64,000 bases of DNA from an uncultured Clostridia bacterium (GCA_947591605.1 CANQDF010000010.1:1-64000), one strand, 5' to 3'; numbered from the stretch's first letter, positions 44,645-53,547 are shown. A program made the numbers and translations. The notes: generated by a model from the letters alone, not told the origin.

Positions 44645-44670
44645 TAAAAAAAAGACGAAAAAAACGTCTT
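44645..44670 (-). terminator. Terminator facing the invertible promoter
   Basis: Minus strand: AAGACG, T7 loop, CGTCTT and T7. A transcript from the promoter at 44786-44814 in the present orientation would end here after about 130 nt. Confidence 0.75.
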
Positions 44671-44695
44671 GTAAATAGGTTTGTCAGTTTTTGTC

Positions 44696-44724
44696 ATGTA
44701 ACACAATGTACAATTGTGTTACAT
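44696..44724 (+). promoter_or_regulatory. Left recombination-like site of the invertible segment
   Basis: 29 bp: an arm ATGTAACACAA, a 7-bp spacer TGTACAA, and the inverted arm TTGTGTTACAT. This is the arm-crossover-arm design of tyrosine recombinase core sites. Its inverted partner at 44852-44880 matches at 27 of 29 positions, spacer included. Confidence 0.75.
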
Positions 44725-44851
44725 CAAGTATGTGCAATAGTATAGTATTTATACGGCATACGGAAATATTTTGTTTTCATTTGTTATTATATAATTTAAT
44801 TGTAATTTTGTCAATATTTCGCTTAAATAAAAGCTTTGCAAAAAAATATAT
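44725..44851. other. 127-bp putatively invertible promoter segment
   Basis: AT-rich DNA between the two inverted sites; it contains no reading frame and holds the consensus promoter at 44786-44814. Inversion would place that promoter about 100 bp upstream of the recombinase ATG and pointing at it. Confidence 0.7.
44786..44814 (-). promoter_or_regulatory. Full-consensus promoter inside the invertible segment
   Basis: TTGACA (44814-44809) and TATAAT (44791-44786) with a 17-bp spacer on the minus strand: a perfect sigma-A consensus. It points away from the recombinase operon, toward the terminator at 44645-44670. Confidence 0.85.
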
Positions 44852-44880
44852 AGGTAACACAATTGTACATTGAGTTACAT
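44852..44880 (-). promoter_or_regulatory. Right recombination-like site of the invertible segment
   Basis: Read on the minus strand: arm ATGTAACTCAA, spacer TGTACAA, arm TTGTGTTACCT. The asymmetric spacer has the opposite orientation to the left site, as needed for inversion rather than deletion. The recombinase RBS (GGGAGG) starts at the next base. Confidence 0.75.
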
Positions 44881-44892
44881 GGGAGGTCAATT

Positions 44893-45453
44893 ATGAATTA
44901 CACAAAACCTATAAGATCTATTGATGATGTGCAAAAATTAAAGCAGTATTATCTGGAAAGAGGTGAATACAGGGATCATCTGCTTGTAACGGTCTGCCTT
45001 AACAGCGCCCTGCGCATAAGCGATGTTTTGCAGCTTAAGTGGGAGTATATTTACAACGGCAAAGGCTTTAAAACGCATATAGGGCTTACCGAGCAAAAAA
45101 CCGGAAAGTACACGGATATATACATCAACTCCGCAATAAAAAAAGCCGTAAAGCTTTATGTAAAAAACTGCGGCATAAAGGATAAAACGGGATATATCTT
45201 TGTAGGCACCGGCAACAAGCCCATAACAAGGGTACAGGCATACAGGATAATAAATGCAGGCGGCAAAAGCATAGGGCTTGACATAAGCCCTCACTCGCTG
45301 CGCAAGACCTTTGGCTACCACGCCTGGAAAAACGGCGTGCCGCCCGTTATACTTATGAAGATTTATAACCATTCACGCTTTGACATCACCAAACGCTACC
45401 TCGGCATAGAGCAGGAGGATAAAGACACAGTGTTTAAAAGCATTGAATTGTGA
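44893..45453 (+). CDS. Single-domain tyrosine recombinase, probable invertase of the adjacent promoter
   Basis: 186 aa from the ATG at 44893, GGGAGG 7 nt upstream; a longer frame starting at 44863 would begin inside the right site. Only the catalytic domain is present: R41 (NSALRISDVLQLKW), K69 (TEQKTGKY), H134 and R137 (SPHSLRKTFGYHAW), H160 (YNHSRFDITK) and Y169 (KRYLG). FimB/FimE-like invertases are of this size. With the site pair directly upstream and the surface gene 13 bp downstream, it likely inverts its own promoter. Autoregulation follows if the promoter faces it. Confidence 0.88.
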   Translation: MNYTKPIRSIDDVQKLKQYYLERGEYRDHLLVTVCLNSALRISDVLQLKWEYIYNGKGFKTHIGLTEQKTGKYTDIYINSAIKKAVKLYVKNCGIKDKTGYIFVGTGNKPITRVQAYRIINAGGKSIGLDISPHSLRKTFGYHAWKNGVPPVILMKIYNHSRFDITKRYLGIEQEDKDTVFKSIEL

Positions 45454-45466
45454 AGGAGGAAATCAA

Positions 45467-48400
45467 ATGAAGTTAAAAAAATTTTTAAGCCTTGCCATGG
45501 CTGCCGTAATGCTCTGCGGCAGCTGTGTAACGGCAAATGCCGATGTAACAGTCAATGATGTTGCAGATAGTATGACATCTGACAAATATACGGAAGATAC
45601 TACCGTTTTATCCGCAGTAAATGATGTATATGATGCCAAAGAAAAGAATGTTGATGTTTATGATACATCAATTCAGTATAATTTTGATGGCGGATATCTT
45701 GGTTTTGATAAAAGTACCGGTACCATCACATATGTTTATAGCTCGGAAGAAAAAATTGATATACCAAATATGATAAAAGATGTTGAGGTAACGGCTATAG
45801 GAAATGAGGCATTCAGGTATTGCAACTCACTTGTAGAAATCAATCTTCCAAGCACACTAAAAAGTATAGGCGTAAAAGCTTTTAAGGGATGCACGTCATT
45901 ACAAAAGCTCGTTTTGCCTGAAGGAGTAACCTCTATTGGCTCAAATATGTTGGGGGAAACAGCAGTAAAAAGTATTGTTATCCCAAAGAGTGTACAAGAA
46001 GTAAAAGGGGTATCCGGCAGTGAAGTACCTACCGATAATGGCAGCCCTTTTATGGGTGCAAATATGCTTACAGAAGTCATATTTGAGGATGGAATAACAA
46101 AGATTCCAAATGGATTTTTTAGTGGACATCATACAAATAATGAAGAGTGTAAAGTTAGTGTTACAAATGTTGTTATTCCTGCAAGTGTAACAGAAATAGG
46201 TTATAATGCTTTTTCTCAATGTAAAAATTTGAAAACGATAGATATTCCGTCTTCTGTTACTATTATGGGTGATTTTGCTTTTCAGGGTTGTAGCAGTCTT
46301 GAGAAAATAAATATTCCCAACGGTGTTAAATCAATAGGTGAAGATGTTTTTTATAATTGTACAAGCCTTAAAACAATAGATATTCCGCTTTCTGTTACCA
46401 TGATAGGCGACGAAGCATTCAGAGGCTGTAGTAGTCTTGAGAATATAAATATTTCGTCTTCTGTTACCGTGATAGGCAACCGGGCTTTACAAGACTGTAG
46501 TAATCTTGAGAAAATAAATATTCCTAAAGGTGTTAAATCAATAGGTGAATATGCTTTTTATAATGATGATAAACTTGCAGAAGTGGTAATACCCGGAAGT
46601 GTAGAGAAAATAGAAAATTATACATTTGAAAATTGCAAAAATTTAAGTAAAATAGTAATAGAAGACGGCGTAAAAAAAGTAGGAGAATATGCTTTTGAAA
46701 ATTGTCCTAATGTTACATATTTTTCTGTTACAAACAGTGTTGAAAAATTAAGCCAATGGAGTGGTGATACATGGCCTTACTGCTTTGAAAAATTGGAAAC
46801 TTTGATAACAGGATGCGAAAACTCTGCCAGATTCATTAATGACCATTATCCTGTATATTATAATAACACGAAAAAAGGATATAGAAGATATGACAATTTA
46901 AGAAATGTCACACTTCTTAACGGTGTAACAAATTTTAATTTTTCGGGTTGCGGCGCATTAATTAATGTTACATTTGCGGCAGATTCTGCAATAGAAGATA
47001 TACCTTTATACGCATTTGGGGGATGCTATAACATTATTGATATAAAATTACCTCAAAGTGTTAAAAAAATAAACACGGGAGCTTTTGCATATTCAAGGAT
47101 TAGAAAGATAACAATACCAAAAAATGTAGAAACAATAGAAGATGGAGCTTTTTGCGGCTGTGAATACCTGTATGAAATAAAGGTGGATAACGACAATAAA
47201 TATTACAAGGATATTGACGGAATACTTTTCGACAAAAATGTAAAAACACTTGTAAAATTTCCATCCTATTATGCGGCTTATAATAAAGTAAAAAGCTATA
47301 CCATTCCAGATACCGTAGAAAAAATAGAATATGGTGCTTTTGGTTTAGGCGGCGATCCCAATAACAACGGATTTGAACATGAATGGTATAATACTCTCTA
47401 TGAGGGGGCTTATGATTATCTTTATTTGGGATATAATGATACCTATCTGACTAATATTAAAATTCCTAAAAGTGTAAAGGAAATAGGTGATTGGGCATTT
47501 ACAGATTGCAGTGGATTGACAAGCATAGATATACCAAATGGAATATCAAAGATAGGAATAGGAGTATTTGAAAATTGCAGAAGTTTAGAAAATATAGAAC
47601 TTCCAAGCGGTGTAAGTGAAATAGGTGAACGTGCATTTAGAGGTTGTGAAAAACTAAAAAGTATAACTATACCGGCAAGTGTAAATGAAATATATTGTGA
47701 TATTTTTACAGACTGCACTAATTTGAAAGATGTTTATTACGGAGGCAGTGAGCAAGAATGGAACAATAAATATATAGTAGATGATTATTTGGATGTGCCG
47801 GACTTTGTGGTACATTTTAACAGCGGTTCATTGCCTACCACCGTTACCACCACGGAAACGACCACGGAAACCACAACAGCAACCACCACGGAAACCACAA
47901 CCGAAACCACCACGGAAACTACCACAGAGGCAACCACCGAGGCAGGCATATTGAACGACAATATCTCCTACAGCTTCGGCAGCGGCAAGCTCAACTTAAG
48001 CGGCAGCGGCGAAATGCCCGATATGAGTGAAAGCGACATATGGGGCGGCATCAAGGCTGATGTAAGATCTGCGGAAACGGGTGAGGGCATAACCAAGATA
48101 GGCGAGAGCGCCTTTGAGGACTTTACCTCCTTAAACGAGGTACTTATGACCCCCGATATAGCGGAGATAGGCGATAAGGCATTTTCGGGCTGCTCGTCAT
48201 TAAAGGAGCTTTACATACCCGATACCGTGACCACCATAGGCGCCCTTGCCTTTGAGGGCATGGACGGAGCCGTTATATACAACTACTCGGATGTCGAGAT
48301 AGACCAAACGCATTACGGCACAAGCAATGTAACGGTCATAAATGCAAGCCTTGAAAAGGGCGACCCCAACTGCGATAACAGGCTGACTGCGGACGATGCC

Positions 48401-48565
48401 GAAAATATACTCTCAAAGGTGCTTGACGAAGTATATAAACCCAAAATAGAGCGTGTTACAAGGGATATATATCCCTACACAGATATTAACAGTGACAGCG
48501 TACTGACGGCGTTTGATGCCGCCTCTGTGCTGACAAAGGTGCTTGACGACACATTTGAGCTTTAA
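45467..48565 (+). CDS. Large leucine-rich-repeat (BspA-like) surface protein with dockerin-like C-terminus
   Basis: 1032 aa from the ATG at 45467, AGGAGG 7 nt upstream; a start 24 bp earlier lacks an RBS. Signal peptide (MKLKKFLSLAMAAVMLCGSCVTANA), then about 20 LRR_5 repeats of the form 'I-I-P-SVxxIGxxAFxGCxxLxxI' (residues 100-780). A Thr/Glu linker of TTTE units (about 795-830) precedes two more LRRs and a terminal pair of dockerin-like calcium loops (DPNCDNRLTADDAE, DINSDSVLTAFDAA). BspA-like LRRs bind host or other surface ligands; dockerins dock to cohesins. The linker and C-terminal part are clearly richer in G+C than the repeat region. Confidence 0.88.
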   Translation: MKLKKFLSLAMAAVMLCGSCVTANADVTVNDVADSMTSDKYTEDTTVLSAVNDVYDAKEKNVDVYDTSIQYNFDGGYLGFDKSTGTITYVYSSEEKIDIPNMIKDVEVTAIGNEAFRYCNSLVEINLPSTLKSIGVKAFKGCTSLQKLVLPEGVTSIGSNMLGETAVKSIVIPKSVQEVKGVSGSEVPTDNGSPFMGANMLTEVIFEDGITKIPNGFFSGHHTNNEECKVSVTNVVIPASVTEIGYNAFSQCKNLKTIDIPSSVTIMGDFAFQGCSSLEKINIPNGVKSIGEDVFYNCTSLKTIDIPLSVTMIGDEAFRGCSSLENINISSSVTVIGNRALQDCSNLEKINIPKGVKSIGEYAFYNDDKLAEVVIPGSVEKIENYTFENCKNLSKIVIEDGVKKVGEYAFENCPNVTYFSVTNSVEKLSQWSGDTWPYCFEKLETLITGCENSARFINDHYPVYYNNTKKGYRRYDNLRNVTLLNGVTNFNFSGCGALINVTFAADSAIEDIPLYAFGGCYNIIDIKLPQSVKKINTGAFAYSRIRKITIPKNVETIEDGAFCGCEYLYEIKVDNDNKYYKDIDGILFDKNVKTLVKFPSYYAAYNKVKSYTIPDTVEKIEYGAFGLGGDPNNNGFEHEWYNTLYEGAYDYLYLGYNDTYLTNIKIPKSVKEIGDWAFTDCSGLTSIDIPNGISKIGIGVFENCRSLENIELPSGVSEIGERAFRGCEKLKSITIPASVNEIYCDIFTDCTNLKDVYYGGSEQEWNNKYIVDDYLDVPDFVVHFNSGSLPTTVTTTETTTETTTATTTETTTETTTETTTEATTEAGILNDNISYSFGSGKLNLSGSGEMPDMSESDIWGGIKADVRSAETGEGITKIGESAFEDFTSLNEVLMTPDIAEIGDKAFSGCSSLKELYIPDTVTTIGALAFEGMDGAVIYNYSDVEIDQTHYGTSNVTVINASLEKGDPNCDNRLTADDAENILSKVLDEVYKPKIERVTRDIYPYTDINSDSVLTAFDAASVLTKVLDDTFEL
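47837..47942. repeat. Tandem ACCACGGAAACC-type repeat coding the Thr linker
   Basis: Units of 9-12 bp encode TTTE and TTE. Their length is a multiple of three, so slippage would change linker length without breaking the frame. Confidence 0.75.
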
Positions 48566-48650
48566 CAATAAAGCTACGGCTGTACTATAATTGTTACGGC
48601 GGCGCAAACCGTTTAACGCTGCAAAAACGGCTTTCTGCTGCCATACAATA

Positions 48651-48702
48651 AAAAATTGACCGCCCGTCGGGATGAGTGCATACATCCCGGCAGGCGGTTT
48701 TA
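48651..48702. terminator. Bidirectional terminator between the LRR gene and proA
   Basis: ACCGCC/GGCGGT and inner CGGGATG/CATCCCG stems, with A5 on the left and T4 on the right. Both genes converge here. Confidence 0.8.
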
Positions 48703-48740
48703 TTGACCTTAAATCTACCCTACAAAAGTTTAAAAAACAT

Positions 48741-49988
48741 TTATTTTCTTATCTGACCGTTTCCGTATATGATATATTTTGTGGTGGTAAGCTCCCTTAA
48801 GCCCATAGGGCCCCTTGCATGCAGCTTTTGCGTGCTTATGCCTATCTCCGCACCAAAGCCGAATTCGTTGCCGTCGGTAAAGCGTGTTGACGCATTTACA
48901 TATACCGCTGCCGAATCCACCTCGTCCGTAAATCTCTTGCAGTTTGTATAATCCTCGCTTACTATCGCCTCGGAATGACCCGTGGAATACCTTGCAATGT
49001 GGTCTATTGCCTCGTCTATACCGCCTACCACCTTTACGGCAAGTATATAATCCAGATATTCCGTAGCCCAATCCTCCTCGGTTGCAGGCACGCACTCGCC
49101 CACATATGCAGCCGCCTCGCTGTCGCACCTGAGCTCGACATTTTTCTCTCTTAAAGCCTTTGCGGCGGCAGGCAGAAACTCCGCAGCAATATCCCCGTGT
49201 ACAAGCAGAGTTTCCGCCGCATTGCACACGCTTGGGCGCTGAGCCTTTGCATTTACTATTATGTTTACCGCATCCTCAAGCTTTGCGCTTTTATCCACAA
49301 ACACATGACAGTTGCCCACGCCTGTTTCAATAACGGGCACGGTGGCATTTTGCACAACCGATCGTATAAGCCCCGCACCTCCCCTTGGTATAAGCACGTC
49401 TATATATCCGTTCATCTTCATCATAGCCGTTGCGCTTTCACGGGAGGTATCCTCTATAAGCTGCACTATATCGGGGTTTACGCCCTCCCCCTTTATAACC
49501 TCTCTGAATATGGATATGGTTGTCTTGTTGGAGTTTATTGCCTCCTTGCCGCCCCTCAAAATTACGGCGCTGCCTGCCTTTATGCACAAGCCAAAGGCGT
49601 CGGAGGTGACATTGGGGCGTGCCTCGTAAATTATGCCTATAACTCCCATAGGCACACGCTTTTTACCCACAACAAGCCCGTTTGGCAGGGTCTTCATATC
49701 AAATATCTCGCCTGTGGGTTCGGGCAGAGCAGCCACCTGTTCCAGCCCCTCTGCCATAGCGTTTATGCGGCTTACGTCAAGGCGCAGCCTGTCTGTAAGA
49801 GATGGTTTTATGCCTGCCGCCTTTGCGTTTTCCGTATCGGCTGTGTTTGCGGCGATCACGGCGTCGGCGTTCTGCCTGAGCGCAGCTGCGCACTTAAGCA
49901 ATATATTGTTCTTATCTGCGGCGGAAAGCCTTGCAAGCTCACGCTTTGCGGCAAGAGCCGCCTCGCCCGTTTCCTTTATTGTCCTCAT
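48741..49988 (-). CDS. proA: Gamma-glutamyl phosphate reductase
   Basis: 415 aa, normal length. It reduces gamma-glutamyl phosphate to glutamate semialdehyde with NADPH (proline synthesis). Seen here: 'GVIGIIYEARPNVTSDAFGLCIKAGSAVILRGG', the catalytic Cys in AKAQRPSVCNAAETLL, and 'FTDGNEFGFGAEIGISTQKLHARGPMGL'. The start overlaps the stop of the cyclo-ligase by 4 bp. proB, its usual partner, is absent, so glutamate kinase must be encoded elsewhere. Confidence 0.97.
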   Translation of the reverse strand: MRTIKETGEAALAAKRELARLSAADKNNILLKCAAALRQNADAVIAANTADTENAKAAGIKPSLTDRLRLDVSRINAMAEGLEQVAALPEPTGEIFDMKTLPNGLVVGKKRVPMGVIGIIYEARPNVTSDAFGLCIKAGSAVILRGGKEAINSNKTTISIFREVIKGEGVNPDIVQLIEDTSRESATAMMKMNGYIDVLIPRGGAGLIRSVVQNATVPVIETGVGNCHVFVDKSAKLEDAVNIIVNAKAQRPSVCNAAETLLVHGDIAAEFLPAAAKALREKNVELRCDSEAAAYVGECVPATEEDWATEYLDYILAVKVVGGIDEAIDHIARYSTGHSEAIVSEDYTNCKRFTDEVDSAAVYVNASTRFTDGNEFGFGAEIGISTQKLHARGPMGLRELTTTKYIIYGNGQIRK

Positions 49989-50560
49989 ATTTTCAAGCTC
50001 CTTTTTAAAACTTTATTTTCGGTTATTATAATGTCCGTCGGTATATCGTTTTTGTCCCTCGGCAGCGGCTCGGCGGCAAGCTGTGCCTCAAAGCAGATGC
50101 CTGCCTTTATCACATAGGGATACCGTGCAAGGTACCTGTCGTAATAGCCTCCGCCGTACCCCAGCCTGTAAAAGCACATATCAAAGGCAAGCCCCGGTAA
50201 AAGCATAAAGCTGCTTTCCGTGGGCAGCGCCAATTTTCCCCTGTCATACTCGGGCTCCGGTATGCCGTAGCTGCCCTTTTTTAGCTCCTCTGCGGAGCTT
50301 ATATACATAAAGCACATATTGCTCTCCTCCGTCACCAGCGGCACGGCAACACGCTTGCCCATATCCCATGCCCGTTTTATTATATCAAGGGTTGATACCT
50401 CGCTGCCGAACGATACATAGGAGAAAAGTATATCGCATTTTATAAACTCGGGCAGAGATACTGCCCTCTCCGCTATGGCGCACTGCGCCCCGGAGCGTTC
50501 CTGTGCGGATATACCGTTTCTGACGGCTTTATACCTCTTTCTTTGTTCCCTTTTATCCAA
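49985..50560 (-). CDS. 5-formyltetrahydrofolate cyclo-ligase
   Basis: 191 aa. It makes 5,10-methenyl-THF from 5-formyl-THF with ATP. The N-terminal Arg/Lys helix (MDKREQRKRYKAVRNGIS), 'PLPRDKNDIPTD' and the ATP/folate loop 'RLGYGGGYYDRYL' are typical. The start ATG at 50560 sits 3 bp after the stop of gene 50564-51391. The RBS is inside that gene's end. Co-transcribed with proA. Confidence 0.93.
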   Translation of the reverse strand: MDKREQRKRYKAVRNGISAQERSGAQCAIAERAVSLPEFIKCDILFSYVSFGSEVSTLDIIKRAWDMGKRVAVPLVTEESNMCFMYISSAEELKKGSYGIPEPEYDRGKLALPTESSFMLLPGLAFDMCFYRLGYGGGYYDRYLARYPYVIKAGICFEAQLAAEPLPRDKNDIPTDIIITENKVLKRSLKI

Positions 50561-50563
50561 GCG

Positions 50564-51391
50564 TTACATCGCCTCCCAAATGCTTGACAATGCGCCCAGA
50601 CCTATTCCCAAAAACATAAATATAACAAATACAACAAGTATGGTTATAAACACGGTACAGAGGCGTGCCTGTCTTTCGGCGTTTTCATCGTTGGATCTAA
50701 GCATGCGTGACCTTATGAAAATCAGGAAAATAATACCCATAACAGGGCTGAAAAGACCTATTATAAAGCACACTATTGCAGCGCCAAACAGTCCCGAGGT
50801 ATTTGCAGTGCTTACAGAGCGTGTGCTCGTGCTGATATACGGCTTGACCGCTGCCCTGCCGTGTGTTTCGTCATAGCGCTTCATAAGCTCCTCTATACGT
50901 TCCCTTGATATGCCGTCTATTTTTTTGAGCATATTGAGGTATTCTATGCGCATCTTATACTGCGAGCTGCTTGGGTCGGGCTCGGTGCCTGGCACCCATT
51001 TCTTTGGCTCGTATATATCGTCATCGGGAGCATTTTCGCACTCCTCGTCATCGTGCGGCTTGCTGCCGTAAGCATCCCTTTGCGGAACATTGTTTTTTGT
51101 TACATTTCCGTAGGCGTCCGTCTGCTCGTCACCAAAGTCAAAAAACGGATCCCTGCTGCTGCCTGCTCTGTCCCTGCGTTCGTAATCGTAATCGTTGTCG
51201 TTATCCGTGTCATTGTCGCTGTCATCATCGTATGCGGACCCTGCCACACTCTTGGGAACGGTCGACACGGTAGATGTAAATGCCTCGCCACTGCCTGCGC
51301 TGCCGTACTCCTCCAGCCCCGGAGCGCCGCAGTATGGGCATACATTCACGTCCTCGCGTACATTTCTGAAACATTTTTTGCAATACTTCAT
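50564..51391 (-). CDS. Zinc-ribbon membrane protein
   Basis: 275 aa. A zinc ribbon opens the protein (MKYCKKCFRNVREDVNVCPYCGAPG: C4, C7, C18, C21). An acidic, Asp/Asn/Tyr-rich disordered stretch follows (about 50-150), then a helix (QYKMRIEYLNMLKKIDGISRERIEELMKRYDE) and two C-terminal hydrophobic segments (about 200-225, 242-268). The order is common in Firmicutes zinc-ribbon membrane proteins of unknown role. Start ATG 51391, GAGGAG upstream. Confidence 0.8.
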   Translation of the reverse strand: MKYCKKCFRNVREDVNVCPYCGAPGLEEYGSAGSGEAFTSTVSTVPKSVAGSAYDDDSDNDTDNDNDYDYERRDRAGSSRDPFFDFGDEQTDAYGNVTKNNVPQRDAYGSKPHDDEECENAPDDDIYEPKKWVPGTEPDPSSSQYKMRIEYLNMLKKIDGISRERIEELMKRYDETHGRAAVKPYISTSTRSVSTANTSGLFGAAIVCFIIGLFSPVMGIIFLIFIRSRMLRSNDENAERQARLCTVFITILVVFVIFMFLGIGLGALSSIWEAM

Positions 51392-51429
51392 AGCATAACT
51401 CCTCTCGGCACCTTATCTTAAAACCTCCG

Positions 51430-52374
51430 TCACGGCATAAATATCATCTTTACATCGTTATCTGCGTCAAATGCCTCTATACAGCCGTAATAGTCAGACA
51501 AAAGGCTGTAGGCTGCCTTGTATATCGCCTTTATACTCTCTTTGTCCTCCGTATCGGCAGGCAGCTCCTCAACACGTTTTTGCATTGTTTTAAACAAATC
51601 CTTATATATACCCGATATTTGGGTGTAATTTGCCGTGTCGTTGATAAATTCAACATCTGCAAAGCGTTCATCCGCCTTAAAATACTCCTCTTCCCATATA
51701 GCATCTACAGAGTCTGCAAAGCTCTCGTCTTTTTTTATCGTTTCCTCTATCGGTCTAAGCATATCATCGGAGTACCTATCCGATATTTTATCAAAAAAAT
51801 TATTGCACCCTTCAACAAGCCTGTCCTTATCTCCGCCACAGCTCTCAATAACGGAAACAAACTCCTGTTTTTGCTCTCCGCCGAAAATCGCATTCTCGCT
51901 TTTTATAAATTCGGCAGTCTTATCTGCATATATATTTACCCTTTCGGGGTTTTCCTCAACCGCAAAAGCAAGATTATATACAATTTGCGCCGAGAGTACC
52001 TCACCAAAATAATCCCTTAAAAGTTCATCGGCAGTTCCCTCGTCTATCCACTCTGCCCGTAGCGCCTCTGCCTCAGCTGCAAGCGAGGCAGGCACATACA
52101 TTTTTCCGCCGATAATTGAGGCAGGCGTTTTAAGCTCCCTTTGCTCACCGTTTATATAATAGACGCTTTCTCCTGCCGTTATCTTTAAAATATCGCCCAC
52201 AGAGGCTGTTTTGGTGTAAGCATCCCAGCCGACCTCATAGCCGAGCCTTTCAAACACCGCCCTCAAAGGCACTGTATCCTCGCTGTTTATATTTAAGCTC
52301 TGTTCCTGCGCAGATACGGATAGTGCCGACATTATCACCATAAACGCTGCCGTGACGGCAATTTTTCTTTTCAT
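51430..52374 (-). CDS. Secreted stalk-domain protein
   Basis: 314 aa from the ATG at 52374. Signal peptide MKRKIAVTAAFMVIMSALSVSA, then a CuAO_N-like unit ('NSEDTVPLRAVFERLGYEVGWDAYTKTASVGD', 'INGEQRELKTPASIIGGKMYVPASLAAEALRAE'-like), then a helical domain (about 115-314) not recognised. The start overlaps the stop of the nitrilase-family gene by 4 bp. Its link to the enzyme suggests shared expression, not a known joint function. Confidence 0.82.
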   Translation of the reverse strand: MKRKIAVTAAFMVIMSALSVSAQEQSLNINSEDTVPLRAVFERLGYEVGWDAYTKTASVGDILKITAGESVYYINGEQRELKTPASIIGGKMYVPASLAAEAEALRAEWIDEGTADELLRDYFGEVLSAQIVYNLAFAVEENPERVNIYADKTAEFIKSENAIFGGEQKQEFVSVIESCGGDKDRLVEGCNNFFDKISDRYSDDMLRPIEETIKKDESFADSVDAIWEEEYFKADERFADVEFINDTANYTQISGIYKDLFKTMQKRVEELPADTEDKESIKAIYKAAYSLLSDYYGCIEAFDADNDVKMIFMP

Positions 52375-53276
52375 TTTTTTATCTCCTCGTAAAGCTTTAT
52401 ATACAATTCGGGCTTAAAAGCCGTATCTCCCGTCACGGGGTTTGGCTTAAACAGCCTGGGATTGTGCATACTCAAATCAAGCTCGGCTGTAAATATGCCC
52501 TCACTCTCGTCCTCTATGCTGCCCGCATAATAAACGGGGAACGGACGCTTGAATTCCCCTCTGCCGACGCCCATAACAACACTGCCGCCGCCAAAGTGCG
52601 AGCTTTTGTCAATGCCGCAAAGATTGGAGCTTACTATAAACATACCCGTATTTATCACATCATACTCCAGAGTGCTGCGGTAGTAGCCGCAAAAGCTTGC
52701 CTTTGCGCCCTCGCTCTCGTTTTCAAGCGCCATGGCTGTGGGGTTAAGGTAAAGCCTTGCGCCCGTGCAGGCATAATACCTTAAAAGCTCGGGAAAGTTG
52801 TAAGTATCGTAGCAGATACCTATTGCGGTCCTTCCCCACGGGGTATCCGCCGTAAAGGGCTTGCTGCCCGCCGAAAAAAACAGCCCCTCCCTGTCAAACA
52901 GGTGCATTTTTCTGTAAATGCCTGTTTCGCCGTCGGATGTGATAAAGGCAGCCGAGTTGTAAAACTCCTCTCCGTATCTTTCCCCAAAGCCCAATACCGT
53001 ATATATGCCGCATTTTTTTGCCGCCTCTGTTACAGCCCTTATGCTGCGGCCCAACACCGTTTCGCACAGGTTCATCTTTTCCCACGGGGTAACGCCCTCC
53101 TCCTTGAATACGTCATAACCCGTCAGACACAGCTCCGGCAGTACAACTATGTCCGAGCCCTGCCTTGCCGCCTCTCCCATAAAATATATAATTTTCTCGA
53201 TATTGGCTTTTTTGTCGGCAAAAACGGGCTTAAAATTTACTGCCGAGGCTTTTATTTTGTCCTTCAAACCTATCAT
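52371..53276 (-). CDS. Carbon-nitrogen hydrolase (nitrilase superfamily)
   Basis: 301 aa from the ATG at 53276; GGAG touches this ATG, so the TTG at 53267 (spacing 9) is an equally good start. The catalytic triad is E48 (VVLPELCLTGYD), K123 (YRKMHLFDREG) and C155 (AIGICYDTYNFPELLRYYAC). Such enzymes cleave amides or nitriles; substrate unknown (N-carbamoyl amidase or omega-amidase-like by overall look). First gene of the operon that ends with proA. A terminator-like hairpin and R5 lie upstream. Confidence 0.9.
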   Translation of the reverse strand: MIGLKDKIKASAVNFKPVFADKKANIEKIIYFMGEAARQGSDIVVLPELCLTGYDVFKEEGVTPWEKMNLCETVLGRSIRAVTEAAKKCGIYTVLGFGERYGEEFYNSAAFITSDGETGIYRKMHLFDREGLFFSAGSKPFTADTPWGRTAIGICYDTYNFPELLRYYACTGARLYLNPTAMALENESEGAKASFCGYYRSTLEYDVINTGMFIVSSNLCGIDKSSHFGGGSVVMGVGRGEFKRPFPVYYAGSIEDESEGIFTAELDLSMHNPRLFKPNPVTGDTAFKPELYIKLYEEIKK

Positions 53277-53280
53277 CTCC

Positions 53281-53307
53281 AAAAAAGGCTGCCTTTTGGG
53301 GCAGCCC
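53281..53307 (-). terminator. Terminator hairpin, left copy at R5
   Basis: Minus strand: GGCTGCC, CCAAAA loop, GGCAGCC and T6. A transcript from mtnN would end here after crossing R5. Confidence 0.75.
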
Positions 53308-53309
53308 CT

Positions 53310-53546
53310 GACTGTCAAAAAAAAAATAAAAATAGATTAAAAAATGAATTTTTTAGAACCTAGACTCACAAACACTTTAAGGTAACTTAAGCGCCGTCAG
53401 GCTAAAATCCGCAGGCGGAATTCACTTCCGCCGAGGAAAAGAGGGAGTGTCAAGCGATAGCGAGGCACGAATCTCTTTATACTCTGTGAAAAAAATGCAG
53501 GAAATGTGTGCATTTCCTGCAAGCGTGTCGACTTTATCGACACGCT
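53310..53546 (+). repeat. Structured intergenic repeat, copy R5
   Basis: Core nearly identical to R2 and R3, then GCGATAGCG, the GCAGGAAATG/CATTTCCTGC hairpin, and the final AGCGTGTCGA/TCGACACGCT hairpin (R2 has the same without GA/TC). Confidence 0.88.
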
Positions 53547-53547
53547 G

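Noticed and set aside
44696-44880. Sites read only as a repressor operator pair
   Set aside because: Possible, but the oppositely oriented identical spacers, recombinase and inverted promoter fit a recombination switch better; kept as the alternative in the finding.
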